NCBI GenBank assembly: GCA_029931535.1
Contig: JAQPZY010000911.1
Span: 620,001 to 684,000 of the forward strand
Reading direction: 5' to 3'
Origin: Margaritifera margaritifera
Lineage: Eukaryota; Mollusca; Bivalvia; Unionida; Margaritiferidae
Length of the DNA: 64,000 nt
Shown: in pieces, positions 53,001-64,000 of the stretch
Position numbering within the stretch: position 1 is the first letter of the stretch
How the letters are laid out: every line of letters begins with the position of its first letter
The notes under the pieces: generated by a model
Seen by the model: the letters and a program-made list of their open reading frames with translations, nothing else
Told to the model about the DNA's origin: nothing
Databases searched by the model: none
Position numbers and translations under genes: made by a program

Positions 53001-55460
53001 CTATGCGCACATCGTTCCATTAATATCAGGTGGGTCTAATCAAAATTGTATGCTAAATTGTGTTCATTACACATTTCATGATAATATTTTCTGTTGTAAA
53101 AGTGACAAAGTGACAATTAAATCAAATCTACAAGTTGCAGTTTAAATCACACGGCACATACGCATGGCAAATTAATGGGTTTTCAGAAATAATAACTTCG
53201 ATCGAAAGCTTTAATTGACATAAATGAGCATTATTGCAACAGCGTGTGTCGCTTTGTGCTGTTGCCATCAACCAGCACGTGAACGTACAAGCTTAATTTC
53301 CGGTTTTCCATGGCACAAGGCATTTTTCCCAGTGCAAAAGAAAATCGCTCCTTTTAACCAAACATTTTCCTCGCAAATAGACAAAAGCCACATTTAGATG
53401 TATTATATAGATTGTACACTTGATAATTTATGAATCTCTTTTATTTCCCATGTCTGTTAAGAGCTTATAGAGTTAGGATGACAAATGTCATGCATCCCAC
53501 AAATAAGAATACACTCTATAGCTGCAAATGGTAAATTTCGTTTTTGGTTCTTTCATGTAAAACATTGAAAATATGACACTTCAAGTATTTAAAAAAGAGA
53601 AGGACCAGGAAAAGAAAAGCCATTACAAACATACTCTAATCTATTGTCAACTAAACTTTTAGTCTCACTCGAGATTATTTTCAGATAATATGCACAATTA
53701 AATAGAAACAACGACTCCTCGTTTTATATTTGTATTTTTCAAAGATTTTATTTTCGCACGACGCTCGTTTGTAGACGGATTTTGGTTAATTTACGAATAC
53801 GGAAATTCCGTTCTTATGCGACGTGTGAAGGACCGAACAGTGTACACGACAAATCCGCATATTTCAAGTTGCATTTTGCAGCGCTTGAGAAATTTAAAAA
53901 TCTTAATTAAAAGACTTTGTGAGCGCAAAAATAGACATCCTTTCCGCAATTTTAAGTTCACACTTTTAGCGTACGCATTACATAACTCCGTGATCATAAC
54001 ACTAACCTAAACGGCAGCCGTTGAGGTATGCCTTACTTGGTCTCATCTGACGTGATAAGGGCCGGTATGCCACCACAGATGTCACGCACACCGATACCAT
54101 CATAACCACCATTCTTACATAATAAGACCAGTTCCAGTCGGGATGACAGGTCCTATTAAATGCTAGGAGCTATTTTAAAATATTGAAATTGCACGTGGCA
54201 ATTTAACACAGTTTTGAGAAAACATTTTTTGAAGATCATTTCGTAAACCATTCTTATAATTGGCGATCATGTAAGATTGCCGAGAACACGCATTCCCTTC
54301 TAGTCCCATAACACTTTTGATAAAGAAAGACAAGATCAAACTCAAAAGACCTAAATTAGATATTATACTTTGAATATTTAGTTTCATTTAAATTTAGAGT
54401 GCAAGAAAAGGAGCTTAAGTTAAGAAAATCCTTAAAGTAGTATGATTCAGTTCTCAAAACTATATTTATTTATTTTTAGCAAAAGAATCCAGATAAAGCT
54501 TAAGCTAAAAATCACAAACTCAGATACAGTATTTGGAATACTTCTACTGCGTCATTCAAATTAGGCAGCATAAGGGTAAAAGATGAATAAATCCAAATAG
54601 TTGTACGAGTCAAGTTCCATTCTAATTAAAGTTACGGACTTTCACGATTTTGGGACTTTGAGCTTGAGATTCTTGCTCCATAAATGTAGAAAATGTGGAG
54701 CCTCTTCAGAGCAAAGTTGCACAGTGCCAAAAGTTTTAGACTTTGAGCTATGGTTCGAGTTTCGAGCATATTGGCCATGGCTTGCAAAGATCAGATATAC
54801 TCAGGAAAGAATTTGAATCCTCAGGGTTCTGATTTGGGTTAAAAATATTTTCAAGTGTTTCATCAATGGCTCTAATTCCGTAAACATTACTAGATTTAAA
54901 AAATAATAATAATAATAATAAAACATTAAACAAATTCCAAAATGGGATTATGCCTTAAACAGACGTATATTGTCTGACGATGTGAAGTCTGCTTGTCCAC
55001 AAATGTTACTATGCTGCGATGATGCTGTGGCACTACTACAACTAACACCACCCTCGCAATTGCCATCATCACCACCTCAACCACCCCTACCACAGGCACT
55101 ACTACTACTGCTACTACGGCTAATACTACCGTCACCGCTATTACTGCTGCTGGTTTGAATGCTGTCTCTATATCCCGCCAAATGAAGTTTGGGATATTGT
55201 AATTTACTGTCGTCCGTTCGGGCGGGTGAGTGGGCGGGATGGCAGGCGCCCGTTTTCGTTTCCGGATGATAGCTTTTCATTAAGTTCTAGTGAACAGATT
55301 TCAAACCAGCCTAACACTTAATGCGTATGTTTTCCCTAGTTCAAGGAAGAACCCTATTGGTTTTGGGGTCAGTAGCTTCAAGGTCAAGCTCACTGTTGAT
55401 AAAGATATATTTTGCCTTTTGCATTTAATGGCCGGATGATAACTTAAGTTTCCAGCTTGT
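53001..55460. other. Intergenic DNA; compound trinucleotide tract at 54970-55155
   Basis: Mostly unique sequence. At 54970-55155 there is an imperfect ctn/can trinucleotide-rich tract (actactactactgctacta). A taa microsatellite is at 54902-54920. Open frames on both strands near 53790-54010 overlap and show no motif. Confidence 0.5.
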
Positions 55461-55648
55461 GGGAGCCGCGATGACTTAGTGGTTAGCGCGCTAGACTCGC
55501 GAGCGAAAGGGGGCGGGTTTGAATCTTACCATCGGATCAATACGGGTCGGCTTTGTTCCTGGACAAAACACTTTACTCCATTTGCCTCGGCACTAATTAT
55601 CATTCACGTCTTGCCGTACCGTAAAACACCAAAACCAACCCAAAAAAA
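55461..55648 (+). repeat. tRNA-derived SINE (family A), best copy
   Basis: The head has A box tgacttagtggttagcgcgc and B box gcgggtttgaatcttacc. The body is cctggacaaaacactttact, and the tail is gtaaaacaccaaaaccaacc. The order matches pol III-transcribed tRNA-derived SINEs. Confidence 0.85.
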
Positions 55649-55751
55649 TCCAAGGAAATTTAGTACATTTATTCCCCTTTGTCCCAGGAAGAACCCTCTT
55701 GATTTGGGAGTCAATAGCTCCAAAATCAAAGATCACTGTTGATAAAAATAT

Positions 55752-55753
<2 letters not shown>

Positions 55754-55820
<67 letters not shown>
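55754..55820. repeat. (CT)n microsatellite
   Basis: About 67 bp of pure ct repeats. Confidence 0.98.
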
Positions 55821-55824
<4 letters not shown>

Positions 55825-55829
55825 TTTGG

Positions 55830-57110
55830 AATTGACACAAAGTTCTAATTTGCTAACATATCAAAACACCATAACAACATATTTGAGTTTTAAAAACATT
55901 TTTGAGGGCATATGCATTTTCTGCTTGAAAAAACTATTTTGTAGACTTATATCGGAAAATCTGTAGCTATGAGAGAACAAAGCAATAACTCGAAATTATC
56001 TTTCCTCATCTTGCGAATCATAGTCAGTTAAAATTGACCGTACAAAAAGGAGGCCTTAAGTCGCAGAGAATCATGGTGATTATTCCGTGTTATAAATTAC
56101 ATTATTGTTCATATTCTTAGCATATTAGCATATTTTCTCCTTAATATATGTAATTGATGAGAGCATGTTAAATAATTATTCTTATACTGGTGTCACACAT
56201 TTCATTGACTATAATGAAGAAAAAAACTGCACGCGTATATCACATTAGGTGTAATCGCAGTGTTAAGAAGAAAGTATTACAGTACATTGAAGTACCTGAA
56301 GAAAACGAAGGTGCTATGGGATTCTAAAATTGTACATTTTATAAGATCTAAAAGCATATATTGTATATTATGACATATGATATATAACACAGATTCGTTT
56401 TATTAAAAACTACGGTAATGGAACTTTCATGTTAGCAAATTATGAATTACTGGAAATTAATTTTGTTATTTTTGGAAATGAATAATAAGATTTGAGTGCT
56501 AGAGAACATGTATTTTTAAATACTTTTTATAATGTTAAAAAGTTTTGATTTATTTTAAGATTTAATATTTTTCCAGTACTGAAAGATCCTTTGCTAATTT
56601 GGAAAAGGTAAAACGATTCGAATGGCATGTCATTTCTTTCCACTTACACTTAGGACGCTTGTGCAAACTTTCTGTGCGTCATTCATGACATGTTTTCATT
56701 TGAGAAAGAAATTGGGTGGTTAGGGAGAAAATAAATATACTAGGTTACCCAACAGCCACCCCTTCCTACCGTGAATGATTGGGACTTGAACTTTTGACTC
56801 TTCATTTAGAGCCCCAAGTTGCGAAGTAAAAAAATGAATTTCCTCTAGCACTATGTCAAAACGTGGAAAAGAATATTACCAAGTTTTGTGTAACGCTGAT
56901 ATAGGAGAAGTAGCAGTAACAGCCAATATACATACGCGTACATTTTTTAATTGTATTAAACATAAGCATACATTACTTGTTGTGAACAATCTCCCTCTGA
57001 AACATACGCGTAAGATTTCACATATTTGTCACTTTCACATTTTAACCAGGCAGCCGCGGTTACGCTCGACCCGAAACGATCGATAGAAACGTCAAGCATG
57101 TGTAGATAAG
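55830..57110. other. Intergenic DNA, nothing recognised
   Basis: AT-rich. A B-box-like gggacttgaacttttgact (reverse) near 56783 may be a decayed tRNA-type SINE head; it is too weak to call. Confidence 0.45.
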
Positions 57111-57114
57111 GGGT

Positions 57115-57287
57115 GTTAACGAGACATTTAACGCATTATTGGCTCTATCATTATTCAGAGGAAATGTGACCTAAGCACCTTTCCCATGGACACAACCGGG
57201 CAGCTGACTTGGGCTGGTCTGCGCGTTTATTGAACCCGCGACCCTTTGATTACGAATCCGACGCTCTTCCAACTGAATGACATCTGA
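57115..57287 (-). repeat. tRNA-derived SINE (family B)
   Basis: On the - strand: A box ttcagttggaagagcgtcgg and B box gggtcgcgggttcaataaac. The body is tgggaaaggtgcttaggtca, and the end is near ctcgttaacaccc. It is the same family as 435-605 and better preserved. Confidence 0.82.
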
Positions 57288-57289
57288 AT

Positions 57290-58135
57290 GGATTAAATAT
57301 AGGTTTTGTTCAGTTGTGTCTGTAACAATGAGACAAGGTCACAATTTTTTTGACGATATTGTTTTATATGTTTTGTCTCAATTTAGTCCAATTATGTGCC
57401 TCATGCACAAAGCAGATCAGGTTTCATCAGTTCATCATATCTGAGAATAAGATAACAAACCTTTTGCAAACAGTTGATTCATTAATTCCTCAAGATCATT
57501 TCGAACATACAAAATAACATTGCTCACATTCACTGGTGTAAAAGAGAGTAATCAACCAGCTCTGCCACTTTTAGATGGCCATATCGTTATTATACTTCAA
57601 GTACTTTGATTTTGACCATTGTTGTATGCAAAGTACAGTTGATCAGCGGACTGTATAACAGCGCATATATGGTGTGATGAGAATATTCGATTACGTCTGT
57701 CACAAGCTGCACTTCGTCATATAAATAACAGATATGATATAGTACGTCATTCAAGCCACTTTCTTAATTATTGCACTCTACTAATTTCGTTTGAAACTAA
57801 GTACGCATTATTATTACTGGTCAATAACCTTTAACGTCGAAAGGGTGCTAGGTATATTTCTATATCTGTTTAGTATGCAGCAATATTACAAAGTGGAAGT
57901 TTGAAGAAAAAAACAAAAAAAAAACAACCAGAAACTTTAAAATTAGAAATAAATTCATTGTTATCTCTGAGTCGTTAGTGAACATAAATCGACAAACTGA
58001 CTCGAATAGCCTTTAAGATCCTTAAAGCAAGACGAAAAAAGAAATAAGATATTGCCCATACAAAGTTTACACCTTCCTATGCTATTGCAAGTACAGTTAT
58101 TTATGCAAAAGACACATTTTGGCACAAAAAAGGAG
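57290..58135. other. Intergenic DNA, nothing recognised
   Basis: AT-rich; no feature supported. Confidence 0.45.
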
Positions 58136-58137
58136 AA

Positions 58138-58363
58138 TACCGTCCCTATTCGCGTGCAAGTTGGAACCAGCAGCAAGCAGCATAAAACCAGATCTGCTGT
58201 TGCATAACGCGCACAGACCTGGGTCTATTCAGTTTCTCATGACTAATCAGTAGAACAAACAACGTAAACCCTGATCTGCCGGCACAATATGCGTCGATGC
58301 TGTTTGCAGTCTGGGTATCAGTTGTCTGCAGTTGGATAAAACCTATAAGTAAGTATATACGGT
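58138..58363 (+). mobile_element. Double-hairpin MITE copy
   Basis: It starts taccgtccctattcgcgtgc and ends cctataagtaagtatatacg. Both hairpins are partly preserved (ccagatctgctgttgcataa; cctgatctgccggcacaata). Confidence 0.8.
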
Positions 58364-58364
58364 A

Positions 58365-59795
58365 TTTGAAATAAGGGCGAATGAAATCTTAAGCAACATT
58401 ACAGTCATTATCGATGGTGGATTTAGCACAGGTATTGTTCCCGTCACCCCTTCGGCTTTGCCCCATAGACTCCGACCTGGAGCCTAAAGGAGGCCCCAGA
58501 CCCCGCCCTCTTAAAAACAAAACCGCTCTACCGGCTCCCTATACACTTTGAGTCAGTCACTAATTATATATCTCTTCCATTTTATTTCTTCCAATTTTCA
58601 ACAAGAGTAGTACAAATCATCCTAACCATCACATTTTTGTGGGAAGTTTTGCCAAAGACAATATAATCTTCCTGTCGTTCTTCCTTTCTTTCAGCGGTGG
58701 GCGTCAGAAAATTCTCTGTTTAGTTAACCCTACACGCATCGACTACTTTGGCCTATGCTTGTAACTACTATAAGGACACGTGACTCGCACGTGTTTTACA
58801 CTCGTCCTCTATCATCTGTTATTTCCGATTCACCGATCAATCACCCATAAGCCCGGGGGTACTTAGATATGATTAGATCGACACCATCTAAATATAGCAA
58901 CAAAGTCGAATGAATGAGAATGTTCAAATCTAAGTACACACGAGTTTTATAAATGCCAAAACATTGATGAATAATATTTTGTTTAAAGATATGACAATAT
59001 CAACCCTAGTCACAATATGGCGTGATTAGTCTCTGCTGTATACCTGTACCAAATAACAATGATTACCTGGGTTTGACATGTATGTATGTATGTATGTATT
59101 TTGCCAAACTGGACTCCAAAATAAGATGATGAAGAATTTACTGGCAGAAAACGTCTCCCAGATAGCATGGCTGTGAATTTTGTACTTTTTACACGCATAT
59201 CACTTAATAATTATGATTATTTTCATTCTTTTCTGTTTAGAAGTAGTGATGATAACAAATAAATCGCCGATTTCCATAAGGTTCCTACTTCATCGAAACA
59301 TAAATCTTAACCGACTACACTTTTGGAGCAATAACTATGTAAAATCCTATCATACAGATGTTACATGAGAAGCTTTCATTGTCTGGCTCGATTCAAAACG
59401 GATATGTCCCAGGACTCCTCGGAAAGTCGTTTACCCTCGTACTTTTTTATTGTTCCTGTAAAGAGATAGTAGGAAACAGGTAATAAAGTGATATTTACAG
59501 TAAATCACTCTGAACATCTTCTGCTTTTCCCTTAAACCGAGACAGAAACCTCAAATGTAATTCGCCACCATTGAGAACTATAGTCGGAACTACCATTGTT
59601 CACGTGCTACAATATGGCGGCGGAAGGAAACAAAGTCACAATCGGAATGTCGTCGGTCTTGTCTGTCGCAACATATGCACTCCGCCAGAGATGAATCACC
59701 AAACCCATCAAAGCTTATGTGTATTCCTACTACTACATCCGAGGTTATTCTCAGCTTGACGGAAATGGCCGAGTGGTGTTCTCATTGACAGTAAA
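58365..59795. other. Intergenic DNA
   Basis: Mostly unremarkable sequence. A tatg/tgta tetranucleotide run is at 59080-59098. At 59609-59620 an ATGGCGGCGGAA sequence resembles a gene start (see findings), but its frame stops after 26 codons. Confidence 0.4.
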
Positions 59796-59798
59796 TAT

Positions 59799-60037
59799 GA
59801 CGTATATACTCGCAAATAAGTCCGAACCAAACACAATCAACACAGACCCATATCTGCCATCCTATTATCGCACAATGCGCCGGCAGATCAGGGTCTATGT
59901 TGTTGGTTCTACTCATTTGTACTAACAAACTTCATAGACTCAGATCTACTGGCGGATCATGCGACGACATATCTTGGTCTGTGCTGTTTGCAGTTGGATC
60001 TGCAGTTGGGTGGGACTTATCGAGAGGATATACGGTA
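59799..60037 (+). mobile_element. Double-hairpin MITE copy
   Basis: The left end is cgtatatactcgcaaataag and the right end is cgagaggatatacggta. Hairpin arms are present (cacagacccatatctgcc; agactcagatctactggcgg). Confidence 0.8.
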
Positions 60038-60404
60038 ACAATCACCTAGGGAATCAAATAGTTTAACCTCAAAGAGTCAATCATGGACATAACAGATGGA
60101 ATTCTTCTCTCCCAATATCAATTTATTGCTGGTCTTTTTTTCTTGAGCCAAACTATAGATGAAAATAGCATTTTCATTCGCTTAATACATGGAATTTCCT
60201 TGACGTATTTTGCTCTGATTTAGTCTATATTGTTGTCAGGCTGTATTTTATATCGAGGCATAGTATACACAAACGAAAGATCGCATTTAAAAAAAAGCAT
60301 CTTTAAGGCGTTTCATTTCACTGTCATGCACACAATCTCGAGGACGAAAGTAAATTTTCGACAGTAGTGCGGTGTTAGCATAAGACGATTTCTTCGCTGC
60401 TTCT

Positions 60405-60508
60405 CTGTATGTATGATGTCCTATTTGTATTTATGATGTCCTATTTGTATGTATGATGTCCTATTTGTATGTATGATGTCCTATTTGTATGTATGATGTC
60501 CTGTTTGT
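60405..60508. repeat. 20-bp minisatellite, 5 copies
   Basis: The unit gtatgtatgatgtcctattt is tandemly repeated; the last copy diverges (ctgtttg). Confidence 0.93.
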
Positions 60509-60509
60509 T

Positions 60510-61150
60510 CTTTTGAGCAGCTGATAGTTGTGGCGTGGGCTTCTATTGTTATATTGCTCAAACATTAATTCCCGAATATTAATGGTCTTATTTCAACGAC
60601 AAAAATCTTCGTAACTCTGTGAAAATCTATTTTTCTTTATTTGCTAAAGTATCCTCTAGTGCAGCTTACAAATATATAACAGGGATGGTATGATTTCAAT
60701 TTGTGGTTAAAATGGGAGATTTAAAAGGCTGACCACACGGACTTCTAAAGTTGGATTCGAATGGTCATGTCACTTTTCAAAATCAAATTTCCTCTGTCTT
60801 GAAAATTCACTTTTATTATTTCGCTATTTCTGTTTATTTTAAAGGCAGAGCGTGATGCACATAAATCACGTATTGAGAAGTACGAACTTTTTCAACGTTT
60901 TGTACGATTGGAATTTTTTAAGGACTTGCCTTGATTTAGGAAGCAAAATATTATACATACGTGGTTAGCCTGAACACCCATCTTCACTTTCAGAGAGCTA
61001 TCATTCTAATCTAGTGTGATTATTTCTCATTATCGCCTTTTTTTAGTCAGGTACCTAAGCCGTCTTGACACACCGATACCCAACAGACAGGGACAGCTAT
61101 CCGTGGTATTATATGAAAGAAGTTTATACAGAATTACACTGATATAATCA
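60510..61150. other. Intergenic DNA, nothing recognised
   Basis: AT-rich; no feature supported. Confidence 0.45.
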
Positions 61151-61153
61151 AAC

Positions 61154-61155
<2 letters not shown>

Positions 61156-61227
<72 letters not shown>

Positions 61228-61240
61228 GTGTGTGTGTGTG
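61156..61240. repeat. (TA)n/(TG)n microsatellite
   Basis: A long ta run is followed by tatatg and tg repeats. Confidence 0.97.
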
Positions 61241-61244
61241 TACA

Positions 61245-62215
61245 GAACAGAAAATGATAGAATATTGGAGACACGCACATGAATTTAGAAATCACACATT
61301 TCAAAGATAATACTACTAACTTTTCAAACCAGTATATATGTTTTAATTCTATTCTCTGATATTGGAAAAAAAATAAAGGGGCTAAATCTGCCCATCAAAA
61401 CAATATGTTGTGTGCCATTATCTGTTACTAAAAATGTTTTCGTTTCTTATCTACATATTTGAGGGTTATTTCTTGTGTTGAAAAGATTTTTAATTAATTT
61501 TTATTAAGCAGAAAGTTACTTTTTTCAATACTGCAAAAAATCTTCAATTTGAGGAATTAGGACGAAAGATGAAAGTTAATATTTCTGTTTATGTAATTAT
61601 TAATGGCTGAATTTCTTCCTTTGAAATGTACACATATACTGTTAGAACTCTTTACAACACACACAGCACGACTACCCATCATTTATTCTGAGTTAGGAAA
61701 CCGGAAATAAATCTTATATCAACTTACATAGCACCAAGAATACTTTTGTATCTATCAAAGTTTCTTTTCGAGCTAAATATTAGAATATAAATACCAAAGA
61801 GTGTCTAACAATGAGGAGTTTTGACCGTTTGACCACTGTTTAGATGGACTGCGGCACGTGAACAACGTCATGTCACTTTATCTAATGCTTTATCATACTA
61901 TGTGTGAACTCCTGGAAGATTAAGTAGCCAACGTCTCTTTGTCCACTCCATACTCGAAATGCCTTTGCTCACACGTCAGACAACCAGTCATCGTTAAAAA
62001 CACTAAATTAAACCATTTATTTCACACTTTCTAGCTTTAGGAATTGGAGGAAGGGATGCGATTAAAATAAATAAATAATTGCACGTGCGGATTTCAAAGT
62101 CATAGCTCTTTGAGTGTTTAATTTCCTGGCACAAAGCACAATGGTCATTCAGATTGAGGACAGTGATAGCACCCAAAAATTATCTTGTCGAGAAATCACC
62201 ATTAGTATATTGAGC
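61245..62215. other. Intergenic DNA, nothing recognised
   Basis: AT-rich; no feature supported. Confidence 0.45.
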
Positions 62216-62219
62216 ATCG

Positions 62220-62512
62220 TTTCGTCATCATTCTCGTCGTCGACAGCTTCTTCGTCATCATCATCATTGTCGTTATCGTCATCACCATCGTCGGTGTCGT
62301 TGGAGTAGTAAAAGCAGTAGCAATAGTAGTAGCAGTAGCGGCAGCAATTATGGTAATAATAGTATTAGTAGTAGTAAGACTAATAGTAATAGTAGTGTTA
62401 GTAACATTGACGGCATTAAAACCAGTAGCAGTTGAAACATCATCAGCTGAAGAAGTAGTAGCTGAAGTATCAGCAGCAGAAGTAACACAAGTAGTAGTAG
62501 TAGCACAAGTTT
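62220..62512. repeat. Long imperfect trinucleotide tract
   Basis: (tcg/tca)n on the left changes to (agt/gta)n on the right with a strand switch near 62305, so the tract has inverted character. Both strands appear open as low-complexity Ser/Thr/Val protein; this is not a gene. Confidence 0.85.
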
Positions 62513-62697
62513 GGCATATCATCCACTTCAGGTTTTTGCTGCCTTCGTCCTATATACTTTATGCGCGGGCACCACATACACTAAATATACATAAGTTATA
62601 TTCTGTGTGTGTTCACATGAAATATTTATTTAAAATATTTATAATTTCTCTTCTATAAGCCTTGCAACCTTCGTTTCTTGAAGTTTTTTCCTTTAAT

Positions 62698-62734
62698 GAC
62701 ACACACACACACACACACATACACACACATATAC

Positions 62735-62774
<40 letters not shown>

Positions 62775-62775
62775 T
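62698..62775. repeat. (CA)n-(TA)n-(TG)n palindromic microsatellite
   Basis: ca repeats, then atatat, then tg repeats. The arms are mutually complementary and could form a hairpin. Confidence 0.95.
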
Positions 62776-62779
62776 TAGT

Positions 62780-63520
62780 TTCAAAACCCCTGTTCCATAC
62801 CCAGTCTTTTGGCAAATAAAAATGATGAATAGATCTTTGTTTGCATTTAGCTGATTGGCCATCAGCAAGTATATGCATATACATTTAACTTTGTTACATA
62901 AATTGATGGTGGCACGTTTGATACGTACGGTAAAAGAAATCTAGCGCATATAGAAACATTCAATCAATGCAAAACATATATACTTACATATACATCACAC
63001 ATCCACACACATATTCATACATGCATGTATACACTTACACATTATATATGTTCACTGCATCTTTGATATACCACGAGCTAAATAAATTTGTCATTAAAAG
63101 GAAACGAGTCTTGCCGAATTTCCTTTGAATGAAAAATTTATACAACAAGTGGTATATCAAAGATATAGTGTACATACTAAACATATATTTAGTTTATACC
63201 ACATACAAATACACATACTACACATACTTACGTTTCCAACAGAGTTCAGATTGACGACAGAAAACTGTATTGACGGAGGGAGTGAACTCTTCACATCCCT
63301 TCCCAGTGCGTGCGCTATAAAATGTAGTTCTGCAGCTATTGTAGCCATTCACAATCCTTTTTGAAATTGTTAATTTGCTCCTTTTTGAGCTTCTATTTTC
63401 ATTCATATTGATTAAATAAATAAAAAGAAGCCACGGGGAAAAAATCCGCTACGCTCCTTTGTCACTCATTTTCATTGTGGCTTGCGACGATGGTCGAGTG
63501 AGAGAGAAATATGGATCCAT
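62780..63520. other. Intergenic DNA, nothing recognised
   Basis: No supported feature. Inverted-looking gatataccac / gtggtatatc sequences flank about 63065-63160. Confidence 0.4.
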
Positions 63521-63530
63521 GGGGTAAAAC

Positions 63531-63685
63531 CAGGGCCGGCCCGACCATTTAGGCGAACTAGGTGGTCGCCTAGGGCGCCAGGCTTTAAGGGGCGCCAAAT
63601 CAGACGGTAAGGAGCGCCTAATTAGACGGAAGTGACTTTTTTGCATAGTTCGCCTAGGGCGCCAAAAACCCTTGGGTCGGCCCTG
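63531..63685. mobile_element. hAT-type MITE with perfect 8-bp target duplication
   Basis: The ends are CAGGGCCGGCCCGACC and GGGTCGGCCCTG (inverted, near-perfect), with GGTAAAAC on both sides (63523-63530 and 63686-63693). Internal inverted copies of gtcgcctagggcgcca / agttcgcctagggcgccaaa are present. It is 155 bp and non-coding. Confidence 0.94.
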
Positions 63686-63693
63686 GGTAAAAC

Positions 63694-64000
63694 TTACATG
63701 CCGGCTGACAATCCAACAGAGAAAGAGAGAGAGAGAGAGGTGGTGGGGGGTACTGACTATAAGACCAACAGTGTACGTGCACCCATGTTGTTTATATTAC
63801 AATTTGTTTTGGTACAAAAGCACGATATAAATAGTTGTTATTGCTTATTTTCCAACTTATGTTTTCGAACCAAACCGCAATATTCACAGTCAATTGCTCT
63901 TATCGAGTCAGAAGCAGAGGAACATAGGATTTGTATGTTGTTAGTGTCTGAGACTAGAAAAATAGGCTCAGATCTAAGTTATCCGAGAAGTTTGACATGG
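63694..64000. other. Intergenic DNA with short (GA)n
   Basis: A gagagagagag run lies at 63719-63738. Nothing else was recognised. Confidence 0.5.

Noticed and set aside
61030..61278. Frame with IYIYIYIY peptide
   Set aside because: Translation of a (TA)n microsatellite.
62114..62658. Ser/Thr/Val-rich open frames on both strands
   Set aside because: Low-complexity trinucleotide repeats are open on both strands; there is no evidence of a gene.

Overview
The window is animal nuclear DNA, most likely from a mollusc or another lophotrochozoan. It is AT-rich, has short exons in long introns with GT-AG junctions, and carries tRNA-derived SINEs, MITEs, a Penelope-like element, a Polinton/Maverick relic and long 'core-repeat' elements that look like the bivalve Pearl/Helentron-type families. 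The species call is inference; no database could be searched. One host gene is clear: the 3' part of a NIMA-related kinase (NEK family) on the + strand. Eight exons (684-785, 4955-5034, 19177-19439, 20208-20291, 22424-22506, 24615-24733, 27745-27831, 36382-36451) join in consistent phase into 295 codons plus a TGA stop. They encode the end of the kinase domain, a linker, two acidic segments and a conserved C-terminal module. The 5' exons lie upstream of the window. Layout: 0.9-3.7 kb, diverged ~150-bp core repeats; 3.76-4.56 kb, a 62-bp minisatellite; 5.03-19.18 kb, a 14.1-kb intron holding two antisense elements. The first is a 5'-truncated Penelope-like element (about 6.3-8.94 kb), with RT, GIY-YIG endonuclease, a downstream C2H2 ORF and a hammerhead ribozyme motif. 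The second is a decayed Polinton (about 9.0-17.1 kb), with structural or membrane genes, a fibre-like protein, a retroviral-type integrase and protein-primed DNA polymerase B. From 17.6 to 36 kb come a double-hairpin MITE, 34-bp and 61-bp minisatellites, SINEs, Pearl/Helentron-like arrays and a pogo-like transposase fragment among the NEK exons. From 36.5 to 50 kb, downstream of the gene, the DNA is mostly core-repeat elements, MITE-derived tandem arrays and two hAT-type MITEs with 8-bp target-site duplications. From 50 to 64 kb it is mostly unique AT-rich sequence with SINEs, two more double-hairpin MITEs, microsatellites and a third hAT MITE; no convincing exon was found there. The strongest signals are the hammerhead ribozyme in the Penelope element, the Polinton relic with recognisable polymerase, integrase and fibre genes, and several places where MITE ends appear to have been amplified into tandem arrays.
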